The notes under the pieces are model-generated. The model made no database searches. It was not told where the DNA came from and was given only the letters and a program-made list of their open reading frames with translations. Below, in pieces: positions 36,917 through 47,359 of a DNA stretch of 64,000 bases. Numbering within the stretch: position 1 is the first letter of the stretch; every line of letters starts with the position of its first letter. Made by a program: the position numbers and the translations under genes. Origin of the DNA: Collinsella sp. (lineage in GTDB: Bacteria; Actinomycetota; Coriobacteriia; Coriobacteriales; Coriobacteriaceae); contig DXLP01000003.1 of NCBI GenBank assembly GCA_019414645.1, positions 1 through 64,000 on the forward strand, written 5' to 3'.

Positions 36917-37600
36917 CTAGATTACGAAGAGGATCACCGCCATGAACTGGAAGATGCTGCCGGCGAGCACCCACAGGTGAAACACGCTGTGCAGATAGCG
37001 TACGTTTTTGGCGATATAGAACGGCACGCCCGCGGTGTAGCACACGCCGCCGACGGCGAGCAGGGCAAGTGCCACGGGGTTGAGCAGCACCACAAGTTCG
37101 GGCAGCTTAAAGACAACGAGCCAGCCCATCAGCAGGTAGACCAAGCCACTTACCCAGTGCGGTTGACGCTCGCGCATAAAGCACTCGAGGGCGATGCCGA
37201 TAATGGCGATGGCCCATACGGCAAAGAACAGCGCAGGACCGCCGTCGTTTGCGAGCGTGATGAGGCAAAACGGCGTATAGCTGCCGGCTATGAGCAAGTA
37301 GATGCAGCTGTGGTCAATGATGCGAAAGACGCGCTTGGCGCGCGCGGGCTGAATCGCGTGGTAGAGCGTAGAGGCCAGATATTCGAGAATAATGCTGACA
37401 CCATAGACAATCGCCGCGGCCATGTGTGCCGGGCCCCCGCCGCGCAGGGCAGCGAATACGATCAGGAGCACCAGGCCCGCGATACCCAGCAGGCAGCCGA
37501 CACCATGGGTGACGGAGTTCATGATCTCCTCGCCCACCGTGTAGTGTGGAACGGCCGCGGTCTTGGGTCGCGGCTTAGAACTGTCGCTCGAATCGGACAT
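36917..37600 (-). CDS. Hemolysin III / YqfA (PAQR-related) family protein
   Basis: This 227-residue protein has seven membrane helices. The family residues are visible: the first His in NSVTHGVG, STLYHA in helix 2-3, DHSCIYLLIAGSYTPF, and HSVFHLWVLAGS in the last helix, forming the metal site of PAQR-like proteins. The function in bacteria is poorly known (membrane lipid homeostasis has been proposed). The start at 37600 follows GGAGGATGTAACCGGC; a TTG 18 bases upstream is the alternative. It stands alone. Confidence 0.92.
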   Translation of the reverse strand: MSDSSDSSKPRPKTAAVPHYTVGEEIMNSVTHGVGCLLGIAGLVLLIVFAALRGGGPAHMAAAIVYGVSIILEYLASTLYHAIQPARAKRVFRIIDHSCIYLLIAGSYTPFCLITLANDGGPALFFAVWAIAIIGIALECFMRERQPHWVSGLVYLLMGWLVVFKLPELVVLLNPVALALLAVGGVCYTAGVPFYIAKNVRYLHSVFHLWVLAGSIFQFMAVILFVI

Positions 37601-37707
37601 GCCGGTTACATCCTCCAACGTAAAGAGTTCTCAACACTATATCAAAGCGTCTAGGTACGTGCGAAATTTGCACCATACGCGACCCTTTGTTTACCCATTC
37701 TTTGCCT

Positions 37708-37768
37708 GTTGACGCATCAACGGCGAACGTCCATAATGCGCTTGCATTAAATGTTGATGTATTAACAT
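37708..37768 (+). promoter_or_regulatory. Two matching palindromic operator sites
   Basis: TTGACGCATCAA (37709-37720) and TTGATGTATTAA (37754-37765) fit one consensus, TTGAYGYATYAA, 45 bases apart. Both are embedded in longer dyads (37708-37721 and 37751-37768). They sit just upstream of the hydrolase start, as expected for a MarR- or TetR-type repressor. Confidence 0.55.
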
Positions 37769-37786
37769 CTTATAGGAGAATACCGT

Positions 37787-38752
37787 ATGGCTCAAAACGC
37801 ACGTTCCCATCGAAAGCTCAAGATAGCCGGCATCGTTGCGCTGGTGGTTGTCGTTGCGCTGCTCGGATTTGCCGGCAACTTTCTGTTTGACTTCGCGCTG
37901 AATCCCCAAGCGCCGTACACCATGAAGATGATGCAGGATAGCAAGAACGACAAAGAAGGCGAGCAGCCGGATGCCGAGGAAACCGAGGCGCGGGCGTGGT
38001 TTAAAGAGAATCGCGAGAGCAGCAGCCTTACCGCAGATGACGGAACCGAGCTCGCCGCTTGGTATTTTGCCGCCTCGGAGAACACCCACGATTATGCCGT
38101 CTGCCTGCATGGATATACCAACGAGCCCATCGGCATGGCCCGATACGCCAAGCGCTTCCACGACCGCGGCATGAACGTGCTCGCGCCTGCCGCCCGCGCC
38201 CACGAGCGCTCCGGCGGCGACTATATCGGCATGGGCTGGCCCGAGCGGCTCGATGTCGTCGCATGGATTGGGCGGATCGTTCAGGCTGACCCCGAGGCGC
38301 GCATCCTGGTCTTTGGCGAGTCGATGGGTGCAGCAACTGCCATGAACGTCGCGGGGGAATCTCTGCCCGCAAACGTAAAATGCATTATCGAGGACTGTGG
38401 TTATACGAGTGTTTGGGACGAGTTTTCTCTGCAGCTCAAGGACGTGTTCGGCCTGCCCAGCTTTCCCTTGCTCGATGTAGCAAACTTGGTGTGCAACGTG
38501 CGCGCGGGCTACGACTTTCATAAGGCGAGCAGTGTGGAGCAACTCAAACACGCGACGGTTCCCATGCTGTTTATCCACGGCGACCAGGACACCTTTGTGC
38601 CGTACAGTATGCTCGACCAAAACTACGACGCGTGCGCCAGCAAGGTCAAGCAAAAGCTCACCATCCATGGCGCCACCCACGCCAAGAGTGCGCAAGTTGA
38701 CCCCGAGCTCTACTGGAACACGGTCGACGACTTCCTCGACGAGTATTTTTAG
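37787..38752 (+). CDS. Membrane-anchored alpha/beta hydrolase
   Basis: This 321-residue protein has an N-terminal membrane anchor (IAGIVALVVVVALLGFAGNF) and an extracytoplasmic alpha/beta hydrolase domain. The nucleophile is in GESMG near residue 183, an oxyanion-side loop is in CLHGYTN, an Asp is in HGDQDTFVP and a His in GATHAKS, so the triad appears complete. It resembles YqkD/Bem46-type hydrolases. TATAGGAGAATACCGT precedes the start. It is a single gene with a putative operator pair, so it is likely repressor-controlled. Confidence 0.88.
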   Translation: MAQNARSHRKLKIAGIVALVVVVALLGFAGNFLFDFALNPQAPYTMKMMQDSKNDKEGEQPDAEETEARAWFKENRESSSLTADDGTELAAWYFAASENTHDYAVCLHGYTNEPIGMARYAKRFHDRGMNVLAPAARAHERSGGDYIGMGWPERLDVVAWIGRIVQADPEARILVFGESMGAATAMNVAGESLPANVKCIIEDCGYTSVWDEFSLQLKDVFGLPSFPLLDVANLVCNVRAGYDFHKASSVEQLKHATVPMLFIHGDQDTFVPYSMLDQNYDACASKVKQKLTIHGATHAKSAQVDPELYWNTVDDFLDEYF

Positions 38753-38790
38753 GCAAAAAGCAACGTCTGGTGCTTTATCTGACCCCCTAT

Positions 38791-38920
38791 TTTCGGAAGT
38801 ATGCGACAAAATCTGGAACTGCCGACCAGACCGCAGTTTTACCAACAATTTATCAGGGGTTTTGTTGCCAAAAAATGTCGTGTGCTCGGCGGTCTCGAAA
38901 TTTGCCGCATACTTCCGGAA
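38791..38920. repeat. MITE-like inverted repeat G
   Basis: The arm TTTCGGAAGTATGCGACAAA (38791-38810) pairs imperfectly with ATTTGCCGCATACTTCCGG (38900-38918). The interior holds a nested stem (AACTGC...GCAGTT). It lies between convergent genes. Confidence 0.7.
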
Positions 38921-38956
38921 AGCCGCCCGCGAGCGCTGTGCTCACGGGCGGCTTTT
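38921..38956. terminator. Bidirectional terminator between convergent genes
   Basis: AGCCGCCCGCGAGC (38921-38934) pairs with 38940-38953 (one mismatch) and is followed by TTTT; A residues precede it. It serves the hydrolase (+) and possibly the DUF362 gene (-). Confidence 0.85.
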
Positions 38957-39003
38957 GCTAACGTTGCGCTACAAAAGCGCTTGATATGTCCAATGGACAG
39001 GTG

Positions 39004-40209
39004 CTACTTGACCTCGATGAGCTCGTACTTGCTCGTGCCCAGGCCGATCTTCTCGGCGTGCGCGATGCAGGTGCGCCAGTCGGTGTCGGGATGCGTGATG
39101 CAGAAGGGGTCCTTGGCCTGATCGCCCTCCAGATGCTCGTGGTTGTGCTCCATCTTGGCCGCGCTATCGGTAAGCTCGGTGTTGGGCAGCGGCTCGGATG
39201 CCATGACGGCATCGGCACAGGCCTGGTCGATGGCGACCGGGTCGAAGCTCGCGAACATGCCGATGTCGTTGACGATAGGCGTATCGTTTTCGGGATGGCA
39301 ATCGCAGTTGGGGCTGATGTCCATGGCAAGCGAAATATGGAAGCTCGGACGGCCGTCGACAACGGCCTTCGTATACTCGGCGATCTTGCAGTTGAGCACG
39401 TCGGCCGCAGCGTCATGGCCGGGCTTGATGGCGTCCTGGTTGCACACGCCGATGCAGCGGCCGCAGCCCACGCAGCGATCATGGTCGATAGCGGCAACGT
39501 GAACCGTACGGGTGTTGCCGTTGGCGAGCTCGCGCTCACGGGTGTCGTCAAACGAGATAGCGCTGTGCGCACAGACCTTTTCGCAGGCACGGCAGCCAAT
39601 ACAGTGCTCGGTCGCGACGTTCGGCTTGCCGGCGGCATGCTGCTCCATCTTGCCGGCGCGGCTGCCGCCGCCCATGCCCAGGTTCTTCATGGCGCCGCCA
39701 AAGCCGGCCTGCTCATGGCCTTTAAAGTGCGTGAGGCTGATCACGATATCGGCATCCATGAGTGCCCGACCGATCTTGGCCTCGCGCACGTACTCGCCGC
39801 CCTCGACCGGGACGAGTGCCTCGTCGGTACCCTTGAGGCCGTCGGCGATGATGATCTGGCAACCCGTGGCATACGGGGTAAAGCCGTTCTGATAGGCGGT
39901 ATCGATGTGCTCGAGCGCGTTTTTACGGCTACCGACGTAGAGCGTGTTACAGTCGGTGAGGAAGGGCTTGCCACCCAGCTCCTTCACGACATCCGCGACG
40001 GCGCGGGCGTAGTTGGGGCGCAAAAAGCTCAGATTGCCCAGCTCGCCAAAGTGAATCTTGATAGCGACGAACTTGTTCTCGAAGTCGATCTGCTCGATAC
40101 CGGCGTGACGTATGAGGCGCTTGAGCTTGTCGAGCTGGCTCTCGCGAGCATGCGTGCGCAAGTTGGTGAAGTATACCTTAGCGGGTGCTGCGGGTGCAGT
40201 TGCGGTCAT
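39004..40209 (-). CDS. DUF362 protein with two [4Fe-4S] clusters
   Basis: This 401-residue protein has an N-terminal DUF362 domain (about 1-190) and a ferredoxin insert with two binding motifs, CIGCRACEKVC and CVGCGRCIGVC (about residues 205-260). The DUF362 family is common in anaerobes and of unknown function; electron transfer is likely. The start follows GAGGGGATAGATCT. It is a single gene between a convergent hydrolase and an ABC exporter, so context gives no partner. Confidence 0.9.
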   Translation of the reverse strand: MTATAPAAPAKVYFTNLRTHARESQLDKLKRLIRHAGIEQIDFENKFVAIKIHFGELGNLSFLRPNYARAVADVVKELGGKPFLTDCNTLYVGSRKNALEHIDTAYQNGFTPYATGCQIIIADGLKGTDEALVPVEGGEYVREAKIGRALMDADIVISLTHFKGHEQAGFGGAMKNLGMGGGSRAGKMEQHAAGKPNVATEHCIGCRACEKVCAHSAISFDDTRERELANGNTRTVHVAAIDHDRCVGCGRCIGVCNQDAIKPGHDAAADVLNCKIAEYTKAVVDGRPSFHISLAMDISPNCDCHPENDTPIVNDIGMFASFDPVAIDQACADAVMASEPLPNTELTDSAAKMEHNHEHLEGDQAKDPFCITHPDTDWRTCIAHAEKIGLGTSKYELIEVK

Positions 40210-40292
40210 AGATCTATCCCCTCGGTCTATATGGCGTTACAGACATAGAGGATGGTACCCGTTAAAGTAGGGTCAAAGTCAAGCGCGAAACC

Positions 40293-40321
40293 TAGTCGTT
40301 GGGGAGGTTCTTAAACGACTA
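40293..40321 (-). repeat. 29-nt element E with compensated stem, at a stop codon
   Basis: The arms here are TAGTCGT and ACGACTA: relative to other copies one base changed in each arm and pairing is kept. On the minus strand its first TAG is the stop of the FtsX-type permease (40321-40319). Confidence 0.85.
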
Positions 40322-42985
40322 CTCTTGGACTTTGAGGGCCTCGGCCAGGCTCACGCGCGTGATAGAACGCGTGTGTAGCAGCGCCACGACCAGGTAGGTC
40401 GCAAAGCCAATGCCGACGCATGCAACCATGGACCAAGCGGGCACGTAGATCTCGATATTGCCGTTGTAGGCGAGCAGCATCGAGCGAAAGATGGCCGTGA
40501 GCGAGCCGATAATGACCGGCAGACTCAGCACGAGCGACGCCACCACGCACAGCGTGATCGAGCGGATGTACAGATGCGAGATCTCGCTATCGCGATAGCC
40601 AAAGACTTTCATGTAGCTGATCGACCGGGCGCTGTGGTCGATCACAGCCTTGGTCAGCAGGTACATAAACAGCAGGAAGATAAACACCGCGAGCCCAACC
40701 ATCATTCCGATCATTTTGCTCATCATGCCGATAAACTGGTCGCCCACGGCGCGCATGTCGTCGGGCGTGGTGTCGCCGGCAAAGTAACGAGCATCGAGAT
40801 CGAGCTTCTCGTCGCTCACATAGCCGTTAAAGTAGGCGGCGTCGTTGTCGAACAGCTCGTTAAAGTCGTCGATACTCATATAGATATTCATGTCCGACTT
40901 GGAGCCCCAGGCACAGTCCTTGCCCGCGTACTCAAGGGAATAATGCTCGCCCTCGTACTTGTCGCCGAGCGTGACCTTCTGGCCCTTGCTCCAGCCAAAC
41001 TTATCGAGCAGACCGCCGCCAAAGACGACGCGTCCATCGCCGACGTTGAGGTCTTTCCAATAGCGCGAATCGGATGAAATGCCGTAGACGGAAATCGTCT
41101 CCTCGCCATTACCATCGCCGCGGTCGTATTGCAGCTGGTAAACGGCGTATTTCTCGGCCTGCGCGATTGCGCCCGCGCCGTTGTCGGTCGTATTGACCGG
41201 GTGGATATCGTCGTTGTCAGTGTCGATCTTAGAGGCCTTGTCGATCAGGTCGATAGCCTCGTCACGGTCGCAGCCGAGGGCATCGGCAAGATCGTCAAGG
41301 CGCGCGTAGAGCGCATCTTTCTTGTCCTGGACCTTGGCAAGCGCGTCCTGCGCTGCGGTCAGGCTCTCGGCAGACGGAGATGCGGTCGCAGCATCGGCTG
41401 CCGCCTGCGCCGCATCGGCCGCGTCGTCAAGCTCGTCATCGGCATCCTGGGCGGCGGTGAGGAGCGCGCCGTCAACCGACTGCAAGCGCTCGAGTGCTGA
41501 CCACTGCTCACGCTCCTCGGCAGTGCCCTCGAGCTCCAGTGGCGCCTTGAGCGTGTACTGGCGCTCGGCGACCAGGCTTGTCTCGAGGTTGTCCGCATAG
41601 TGCGTCATCGTGGGCAGAATCGCCAGGCCAAAGAGCAGTAGCAGCGACGCAAACGCGATGCCCACGAAGAGCGTGGCGAAGTTGCCCAGGTTGCGCAGGA
41701 AGATACGCAGGCGGAAGCGGGAAACAAAGCCCATGCGCTCCGACAGCTGCAGGCCGCGCTTGGTGCCAGACTTGCCGCTCGCCTCGTGGCGAAGAAACTG
41801 CAGCGGCGTCTTACCCATTTTGCGAAGCAGACCCACCAGCGTGATGAGGATGAGCGCGGCGGCGGGAACCACGGCGCACTTCACAAAGATCTCCCAGCTC
41901 CAGTACACCTGGAAGGGCGGCAGGCTGTACGAGCCGTAATAGAGGCTGCGCATGGGCTCGGTAAAGAACACAACGCCGAGCGCAGTGCCCAAAAGCGCCG
42001 CGACCACGCCCACGATGGCGGGAAGCGCGAGGTAGTGCAGCACGATCTCGCGTCGACGATAGCCGCTGGCGAGCAGCGTGCCGATGATGGCGCTCTCCTC
42101 CTCGATGGTGGCGTCGGTAAGGACCACAAAGACGAACGCCATGATCACGATGATGATATCGAGCAGCGTCATCCACATCATGGAGTCGCCGTCTACGTCG
42201 TCGCGTGCGTAGCCAATGCCCTGGTTGGAATCGGCGTCGATGAGGTCATCCACGCGTGCATCGGCATCGGTCAGCGCCTCGACCATATCCTGCTCCGCAT
42301 CGATGCGATCCGCGGTGGGGAGGTCGCAATCGGTAAAGATAAAGGAATAGGTGTAGGCAGGCGCGCCACCGGCGTCCTCAAGCGCGGCAAAGCCGGCGTC
42401 GGTGACCTCGGCCACGCCGTACGTGATGGTGTTCACCGTAAAGTCCGAATTGTTGAGGAACAGCGCCTGGCTATCGGGCTGGGTCATGATGCCGCAGATG
42501 GTGTAGGTGCGACCCTCGAGCTCGACTCTATCGCCCACGGACAGGTTGTTATTGGTGGCAAAGACACGGTCGATGGCCACCTCGTCATCCGTCTTGGGCT
42601 CCTTGCCCTCACAGTAGGACGCGATATCGACCTTGGTGCGGTGCGCATAGGTGCGCAGCGTGCGCTTGGTGCTGTCGTCGCCGGCGGTCTTTTTTATGAT
42701 GGCGTCGATGGAGAAATTCTTGTAGAGCGTGACGCCGCCGACGTCGTCGGCCGCGTCCTCGGCGGCCTTGAGTTGATCGTCGGTAGCCTCGAAGGAGGTG
42801 GTCACGCGGCCGTCCTCAATCGTGTACGCATTGCGCATGTCGTCGATAAGGCAACCGATGGAATGCGCCGCGAGCAAAAAGCCCGAGGTGAGAGCGATGC
42901 TTCCGCACATAAGCAAAAAGATTCCCAGGTACTTGCCGATATTGCGGCGCAGCTCGCGCGGGAGACGTTTTGCGAGAGGTGTCAT
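40319..42985 (-). CDS. FtsX-family ABC transporter permease
   Basis: This permease of about 888 residues has an N-terminal membrane helix, a large extracytoplasmic MacB-like region, a first FtsX block (about 260-400), a second extracytoplasmic region containing a Ala/Asp-rich coiled coil (DADDELDDAADAAQAAADAA, about 515-580), and a C-terminal FtsX block (about 740-880). Such proteins extract or export lipoproteins, lipids or peptides with an ATPase partner. The ATPase gene precedes it by 8 bases. The start at 42985 follows AGGCGGCGCC. Confidence 0.88.
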   Translation of the reverse strand: MTPLAKRLPRELRRNIGKYLGIFLLMCGSIALTSGFLLAAHSIGCLIDDMRNAYTIEDGRVTTSFEATDDQLKAAEDAADDVGGVTLYKNFSIDAIIKKTAGDDSTKRTLRTYAHRTKVDIASYCEGKEPKTDDEVAIDRVFATNNNLSVGDRVELEGRTYTICGIMTQPDSQALFLNNSDFTVNTITYGVAEVTDAGFAALEDAGGAPAYTYSFIFTDCDLPTADRIDAEQDMVEALTDADARVDDLIDADSNQGIGYARDDVDGDSMMWMTLLDIIIVIMAFVFVVLTDATIEEESAIIGTLLASGYRRREIVLHYLALPAIVGVVAALLGTALGVVFFTEPMRSLYYGSYSLPPFQVYWSWEIFVKCAVVPAAALILITLVGLLRKMGKTPLQFLRHEASGKSGTKRGLQLSERMGFVSRFRLRIFLRNLGNFATLFVGIAFASLLLLFGLAILPTMTHYADNLETSLVAERQYTLKAPLELEGTAEEREQWSALERLQSVDGALLTAAQDADDELDDAADAAQAAADAATASPSAESLTAAQDALAKVQDKKDALYARLDDLADALGCDRDEAIDLIDKASKIDTDNDDIHPVNTTDNGAGAIAQAEKYAVYQLQYDRGDGNGEETISVYGISSDSRYWKDLNVGDGRVVFGGGLLDKFGWSKGQKVTLGDKYEGEHYSLEYAGKDCAWGSKSDMNIYMSIDDFNELFDNDAAYFNGYVSDEKLDLDARYFAGDTTPDDMRAVGDQFIGMMSKMIGMMVGLAVFIFLLFMYLLTKAVIDHSARSISYMKVFGYRDSEISHLYIRSITLCVVASLVLSLPVIIGSLTAIFRSMLLAYNGNIEIYVPAWSMVACVGIGFATYLVVALLHTRSITRVSLAEALKVQE

Positions 42986-42993
42986 GGCGCCGC

Positions 42994-43707
<714 letters not shown>

Positions 43708-43801
43708 GGTATCCCCCACTGTTAGCCTCATACTACTTTATGAGCGTAATAGTAAACCTTGGCGAACTATTTTGGAGCGAGGCTTGGGATTTATTTCAGA
43801 C

Positions 43802-43830
43802 TGGTCATTGGGGACGCTCTTAAATGACTA
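43802..43830 (-). repeat. 29-nt element E, adjacent to a stop codon
   Basis: The arms are TGGTCAT and ATGACTA (one mismatch). On the minus strand it starts 5 bases after the TAG stop of the ABC-2 permease gene. Confidence 0.8.
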
Positions 43831-43835
43831 GGTGG

Positions 43836-45041
43836 CTAGACGCGGAATTTGGCGCGTGCGAGGGCGAGGCCTGCGGCGGCGATGGCCGCGGCAAAGAGCA
43901 CCGTGACGCCCAGGTCGCAGGCGATGTCACCCAGCACGGCGGACGTCAAATCCGAGGCAAGCGCCTTGCCGATCGCGTCGTTCACCCAATATGTCGGCAC
44001 AAAGTGCGCCACGGTCTGCACGGCCGATCCCATGAGCGACAGCGGCATCCAGGCGCCGCCCAAAAACGTCATGAGCATGCCGAGCAGGTTGCCCACACCG
44101 TTGAGCAACTCCTCGCGCGCACCCAGACTCGAAAGCGCAAAGCCAACGGCCAGCGGCGTGCACGCCAGGGCAAACGTCGCCGCCAGTGCCAGGCACACAC
44201 GCCCCACGCCGACCTCGGCGACCGCGCCGGCAAAGCCCACGACGCCCATCATGCTCGACACAAACCAGATGCAGACGGTGAGTACGGCGGCGGCCGCAAA
44301 CACGGCAAGCGAACGCTGGCGCTCGGAGATTGGGCCGGCATCCATACGACGCACGCGCTCGGGCTCGTTCATGCCCGAGAACACCAGCCCCACCGACACG
44401 ATGACCGACGAGATAATCGCGTACGCGCCAAAGTTGAAGTACGACTCGAGCGTGGCGGCGGCAGTCGAGTCAACCTTGACCTGCTCGATCTCGACCTTGG
44501 CACGCTTCGCGGCCGCATGATCGGCGGCCTTGGCAACGTCACCGTTGGAGGCGGCGGGCTCAAGTGCGGCCGCAGCGCCCGCGAGCGAGATCCAGCGCGA
44601 GGCCTCGGCAGACGAAAGCGCCGCCGCCATGGTGCCGGCACCGTAGGTCACGTCGAGCTTGGGCAGGGACTCCCCCGCGCGGGCGGCCGCAACGAGGTCG
44701 CCCTCAAACCCCTCCGGGATAAAGAATACGCAGTCGGCACTACCCTTGGCGCTGTTGCTCTTGGAAAGCGCGTCCGCAAGGTCGTACGTATCGTCGTCGA
44801 CGCCCGTGACCAGCTCAAAGCGCGAACCCAGATGCTTGGTAAGCGCACGCGAAAGGTCGCTGTCGTCGCGATCGACCACGATCACGTTGGCATCATAGGG
44901 CTTGTACTCGGTGAGCTGCGACGAGTTCCAGCTCACCGATGCCGCGATGAATACGCCCATGAGCGAGATGAACACCGTATAGATGAGCAGGTAGAACGGG
45001 TGCGCCAGCGCCATGCGAAGCGCGGTCTTAAAGGTGCTCAT
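43836..45041 (-). CDS. ABC-2 type exporter permease, second subunit
   Basis: This 401-residue permease has one N-terminal membrane helix (MALAHPFYLLIYTVFISLMGV), a large extracytoplasmic loop (about 35-190) and five more helices, the ABC-2 layout. It forms a heterodimer with the upstream permease, whose end it overlaps by 14 bases. GGAAGGAGCCGCT precedes the start. It likely exports a drug, peptide or lipid; no substrate clue is visible. Confidence 0.87.
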   Translation of the reverse strand: MSTFKTALRMALAHPFYLLIYTVFISLMGVFIAASVSWNSSQLTEYKPYDANVIVVDRDDSDLSRALTKHLGSRFELVTGVDDDTYDLADALSKSNSAKGSADCVFFIPEGFEGDLVAAARAGESLPKLDVTYGAGTMAAALSSAEASRWISLAGAAAALEPAASNGDVAKAADHAAAKRAKVEIEQVKVDSTAAATLESYFNFGAYAIISSVIVSVGLVFSGMNEPERVRRMDAGPISERQRSLAVFAAAAVLTVCIWFVSSMMGVVGFAGAVAEVGVGRVCLALAATFALACTPLAVGFALSSLGAREELLNGVGNLLGMLMTFLGGAWMPLSLMGSAVQTVAHFVPTYWVNDAIGKALASDLTSAVLGDIACDLGVTVLFAAAIAAAGLALARAKFRV

Positions 45042-46215
45042 AGCGGCTCCTTCCAAAGATCAGCGTGGCGGCGGCAACGAACAGCAGCGCCATCAGGACG
45101 AGCGCGCCGGCGCGAACGGCAAAGGGGCCCAGGTCCTCAAAGAAATACAGGCGGTTGAACATGTCGCAGATAAGCTTGACGGGGTTGAGCCAGCACTCGG
45201 CCGGACAGGCGCGGGCGACGTCGTCGGCAAGCGCCATCGCCGGCTCGCCGTAGAGGCCGGCGAACAAGGCGCACGTGGTAGCAAAGCCCGTAAGGATGCC
45301 GGACTTGGACGCCTTGCCGCCCTTAACGGGAAGCGTGCCCACAAAGAGCCCCAGGCCCGTGGCGGCAAGCGCGGAAGCGGCACCGCCCACCAGACACAGC
45401 CCCTCGCGCCCGCCAAAGTCGACGCCCACGACCAGGCGCACGTAGCCGATCGCGATTGCCATCGAGGCAAAGGAGACCAGCCACGAACCGACAAAGATGC
45501 CGGCCAGCGACGCCGTCTTGGAAAGGCCGCCCACGCAGCGACGTGCGCCGAGGCCCGACAGATTGGGCTGCAGATCGACGACGCTCAAGGCGGCAAACTC
45601 GGCAGACATCATCGCCACCAGACCAAAGAGCGCGTAGTAGTAGATGACCGTGCCATCGGGCGTGATGCGTGTCAGGCTTACGCGGTGGGTGCCACCCTCG
45701 AGCGATAGGGCGCGCGTAACCGCCTCCGGGTCGGCGAGCGCCGCCGGGTCGTCTTGGGCAATCTGGGACATGAGCTCGGCATTTTGCGTATACGAGCTTG
45801 CCATCGTCTCCAGAATGCTGCGGTCGGTGAGCACCGACGACGCACGCGAGCTGTCGTAGCTCGAAAGCAACGTGAGTTTGGGCGTGCCCGCATCGTCGAC
45901 CGTATAGATGCCCGCGACCTCGCCGGCCTTAAGCGCCTTGCGGGCGGCGGCCAAGTCTTCGTACTCGTGGATCTCGAGCAGTTGGTCGTCGCTTTCCTCG
46001 TCGAGCGACGTCGCCACGTCCTTAAAGGTCGAGGCGTCCCAGGCCTCATCCGCTACGACGGCCACCGGCACCGGGTCGACCGTGCCGTCGGAGCTCAGAT
46101 TCGCAAACATAAACATGAACATCGTGGAAAGCGCGATGGGAAAGAGAGCGCCCCAGACCCACGTGCTCGGCCGGCGCAGCAGGGTCTTGACCGTGGTGAT
46201 GATGGTGTTGAACAT
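45028..46215 (-). CDS. ABC-2 type exporter permease, first subunit
   Basis: This 395-residue permease has the same topology as the neighbour (N-terminal helix WVWGALFPIALSTMFMFMF, extracytoplasmic loop to about residue 190, five further helices). GGGGGCAGCC precedes the start, and the ATPase gene ends 9 bases upstream. Two related permeases and one ATPase in tandem make a complete exporter. Confidence 0.88.
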   Translation of the reverse strand: MFNTIITTVKTLLRRPSTWVWGALFPIALSTMFMFMFANLSSDGTVDPVPVAVVADEAWDASTFKDVATSLDEESDDQLLEIHEYEDLAAARKALKAGEVAGIYTVDDAGTPKLTLLSSYDSSRASSVLTDRSILETMASSYTQNAELMSQIAQDDPAALADPEAVTRALSLEGGTHRVSLTRITPDGTVIYYYALFGLVAMMSAEFAALSVVDLQPNLSGLGARRCVGGLSKTASLAGIFVGSWLVSFASMAIAIGYVRLVVGVDFGGREGLCLVGGAASALAATGLGLFVGTLPVKGGKASKSGILTGFATTCALFAGLYGEPAMALADDVARACPAECWLNPVKLICDMFNRLYFFEDLGPFAVRAGALVLMALLFVAAATLIFGRSRYEHL

Positions 46216-46224
46216 GGCTGCCCC

Positions 46225-47163
46225 CTAGTCGCGCAGCTCGCGGCCGGTGATCTCGAGGAACACGTCGTTGAGGGTCGGCGGCTCGCTCCACACGCGGCCG
46301 AGTGCCACGTCAGCAGCGCGCAGCGTGTCAAGGATGTCGACCAGATTGTGCGGACTCGCTTCGCAGGTGCAGACGAGCTCGCCGCCGGACAGCTCGACCG
46401 AAAGCACGTGCTCGAGGGCGCGCAGTCGCTCGACCGTAGCGGGCTCGACAGCGCCGACCTCGACGGTCACGCGCTCGCCCATCTGAATCATGCGCTTGAG
46501 CTCGTCGTTGGTGCCCTGCGCCAGCACGCGCCCGCCGTCCATGATCATGATGCGGCTGCAAATCTGCTCGACTTCCTCCATGTAATGGCTGGTATACACC
46601 ACCGTGGCGCCCTCGTCGAGCAGGCGGCAGATGCCCTCCAGGATGGCGTTGCGGCTCTGCGGGTCGACCGCCACCGTGGGCTCGTCAAAGAAGATGAGCT
46701 CGGGCTTGTGCGCGATACCGCAGGCGATGTTGAGGCGACGCGCCAGGCCGCCCGAGAGCTTGCCGGGGCGGAACTTGGTAAAGTCGCCCAGGCCAACAAA
46801 GTCGATCGCCTCGTCCACCAGCGCACGGCGGCGCTTGCGATCGCTAACGTAAAGGCTGCAGAAATAGTCGATGTTCTCGCGCACCGTAAGCTCGTCGAAT
46901 ACCGCCACCTGCTGCGGCACCACGCCGATGCGACGCTTGAGGTCATAGCGGGCGGGCGTCATGGGCTCGCCGAACAGCTCGATGGTGCCTTTGTCGTAGG
47001 CGAGCAGCTGCAGGATGCAGTTGATGGACGTGGTCTTACCCGAGCCGTTGGGGCCGAGCAGGCCAAAGATCTCGCCGGGGGCGATGCTCAGGTTAAAGTG
47101 GTCGAGCGCAATAAGGTCGTCATAGCGCTTGACGAGGTTTTCGACGTGGACGATGTCTGTCAT
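46225..47163 (-). CDS. ABC transporter ATP-binding protein (ABC-2 exporter)
   Basis: This 312-residue ATPase has Walker A GPNGSGKTTSIN, a signature variant LSGGLARRLNIA, Walker B IFFDEPTVAVD, and a C-terminal extension (about 225-312) typical of DrrA/CcmA-like exporters. It is first of the exporter operon. A kinase/regulator pair is transcribed divergently from 47360 and is its likely controller. GGAAGGGCCGCCTC precedes the start. Confidence 0.94.
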   Translation of the reverse strand: MTDIVHVENLVKRYDDLIALDHFNLSIAPGEIFGLLGPNGSGKTTSINCILQLLAYDKGTIELFGEPMTPARYDLKRRIGVVPQQVAVFDELTVRENIDYFCSLYVSDRKRRRALVDEAIDFVGLGDFTKFRPGKLSGGLARRLNIACGIAHKPELIFFDEPTVAVDPQSRNAILEGICRLLDEGATVVYTSHYMEEVEQICSRIMIMDGGRVLAQGTNDELKRMIQMGERVTVEVGAVEPATVERLRALEHVLSVELSGGELVCTCEASPHNLVDILDTLRAADVALGRVWSEPPTLNDVFLEITGRELRD

Positions 47164-47347
47164 GAGGCGGCCCTTCCGTTGATTGCGGCCCGGTACGATT
47201 GCATCATCGCAGGAGCCGCCGGCGCGCGCCAGTGAGCTTTGTCACGAGTGCGGGGCTTGGTCGCGTTGCCCGCCGGCGCCCCGCTTTGCCGCGCGGGAGG
47301 AATGTCACGGTTGCGTAGGCGGCGCCTCCCCCGCGCGCAGCATCGCG

Positions 47348-47353
47348 TACAAT
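47348..47353 (+). promoter_or_regulatory. -10 box implying a leaderless kinase mRNA
   Basis: TACAAT ends 6 bases before the ATG at 47360, and there is no SD in between, so transcription would begin at or next to the start codon. No clear -35 box is present. Confidence 0.45.
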
Positions 47354-47359
47354 ACCCGT

